Of a stretch of 23,374 nt of DNA, positions 23,073-23,374 are shown piece by piece. The translations under genes were made by a program, and so were the position numbers. The notes beneath the pieces are model-generated. The model was not told where the DNA came from and ran no database searches. It saw nothing but the letters and a program-made list of their open reading frames with translations. Each line of letters starts with the position of its first letter. Position 1 is the stretch's first letter. The stretch is from a virus. The stretch covers positions 1 through 23,374 of the IMG/VR virus record IMGVR_UViG_3300025759_000727. The stretch is one strand, 5' to 3'.

Positions 23073-23374
23073 AGCATTAAAAAAACTCCAGGTTAAAATA
23101 GGCTCAAGTGCTGACGGTAGTTTTGGCCCTAATACCGCTAAAGCTATCTGCAATCACTACACGTTAAACCCAGAGCGTGGAGCGCACTTTCTAGGGCAGT
23201 TAGTGCATGAAAGTGGTACATTTCGTTACACAGAAGAAAACCTAAATTATTCTACAGCATCTATTCTTAAAGTTTTCGGTAAGTATTTTGACAGCGAAAG
23301 TGAAGCTGAAACGTGCGCTAGAAACCCACAGGCGCTTGCTGATAGGGTTTACGGACACAGATACGGTAATATGG
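23065..23374 (+). CDS. Endolysin, GH19 chitinase-like lysozyme (3' end cut by window)
   Basis: 103 codons are visible and the reading frame continues past the window. Residues 1-28 resemble a short peptidoglycan-binding or repeat-type start (LKKLQVKIGSSADGSFGPNTAKAI). The GH19 catalytic domain begins near 36: FLGQLVHESGTFRYTEENLNYS. Glu49 in the HESG-x-F motif and Glu58 in the ENLNY motif match the catalytic pair of the family. The stretch NPQALADRVYGHRYGNM is also typical. GH19 phage lysins cut the glycan backbone of peptidoglycan. The ATG overlaps the preceding gene; a partial AGGAA lies about nine bases upstream. No signal peptide is visible, so release by the upstream holin candidates is expected. 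Confidence 0.85.
   Translation, partial: MSEALKKLQVKIGSSADGSFGPNTAKAICNHYTLNPERGAHFLGQLVHESGTFRYTEENLNYSTASILKVFGKYFDSESEAETCARNPQALADRVYGHRYGNM

Noticed and set aside
1-23374. tRNA genes, integrase, or auxiliary metabolic genes
   Set aside because: No cloverleaf-like segment, recombinase motif or metabolic enzyme was recognised; all sizeable frames are accounted for by structural, lysis or small phage proteins.

Overview
The window is a continuous stretch of a tailed-phage genome, most likely a lytic podovirus of an AT-rich marine bacterium. Every gene I can support is on the + strand, genes abut or overlap by 1 to 14 bases, and almost all the sequence is coding. I see no integrase, repressor, tRNA, rRNA, CRISPR array, insertion sequence or replication gene. 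A podovirus is inferred from a P22-like portal, a P22 gp10-like nozzle/DNA-stabilization protein, an SU10-type adaptor, an SU10-type (DUF5309) major capsid protein and a run of ejection-type proteins, with no tape measure, tube or sheath gene. The marine host is an inference from base composition and from many small proteins of types I know from marine podoviruses. The exact host cannot be read from the sequence.

Layout. (1) 12-2605: a small basic conserved phage protein, a large unassigned (possibly virion) protein, and the head-tail adaptor. (2) 2654-9080: a fiber/adhesin block. It holds a tail-fiber-associated protein, a protein with a strict 20-residue repeat, a mini-fiber, a small beta-rich protein, and three tandem paralogues of 482, 484 and 471 residues. 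Each paralogue has seven ~50-residue repeats, read here as a seven-bladed beta-propeller between shared N- and C-terminal modules. An 87-residue protein sits between the first two. (3) 9089-11639: nozzle/stabilization protein, a jelly-roll (C1q/TNF-like) fiber protein and a GNAT-like protein. (4) 11649-16072: four Gln/Ala-rich or helical proteins in the position of DNA-ejection proteins. (5) 16080-20418: portal, a short helical protein, scaffold and major capsid protein, followed by a strong GNRA-loop hairpin. (6) 20462-20985: two small head-associated proteins. (7) 20987-23374: a compact lysis/membrane cassette with an XhlA-like protein, several small membrane proteins, an EF-hand two-TM protein, a holin candidate, a His-rich peptide, a spanin-like protein and a GH19 endolysin cut by the window end.

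How they work together: scaffold and capsid protein build the procapsid on the portal; adaptor and nozzle close it and form the short tail; the fiber block supplies receptor binding; the ejection proteins enter the cell with the DNA; the last block releases progeny. The most interesting part is the 6.4 kb fiber block, above all the triplicated propeller genes. Four coding genes below 60 codons (20987-21157, 21636-21797, 21794-21907, 22634-22810) were found by hand translation.
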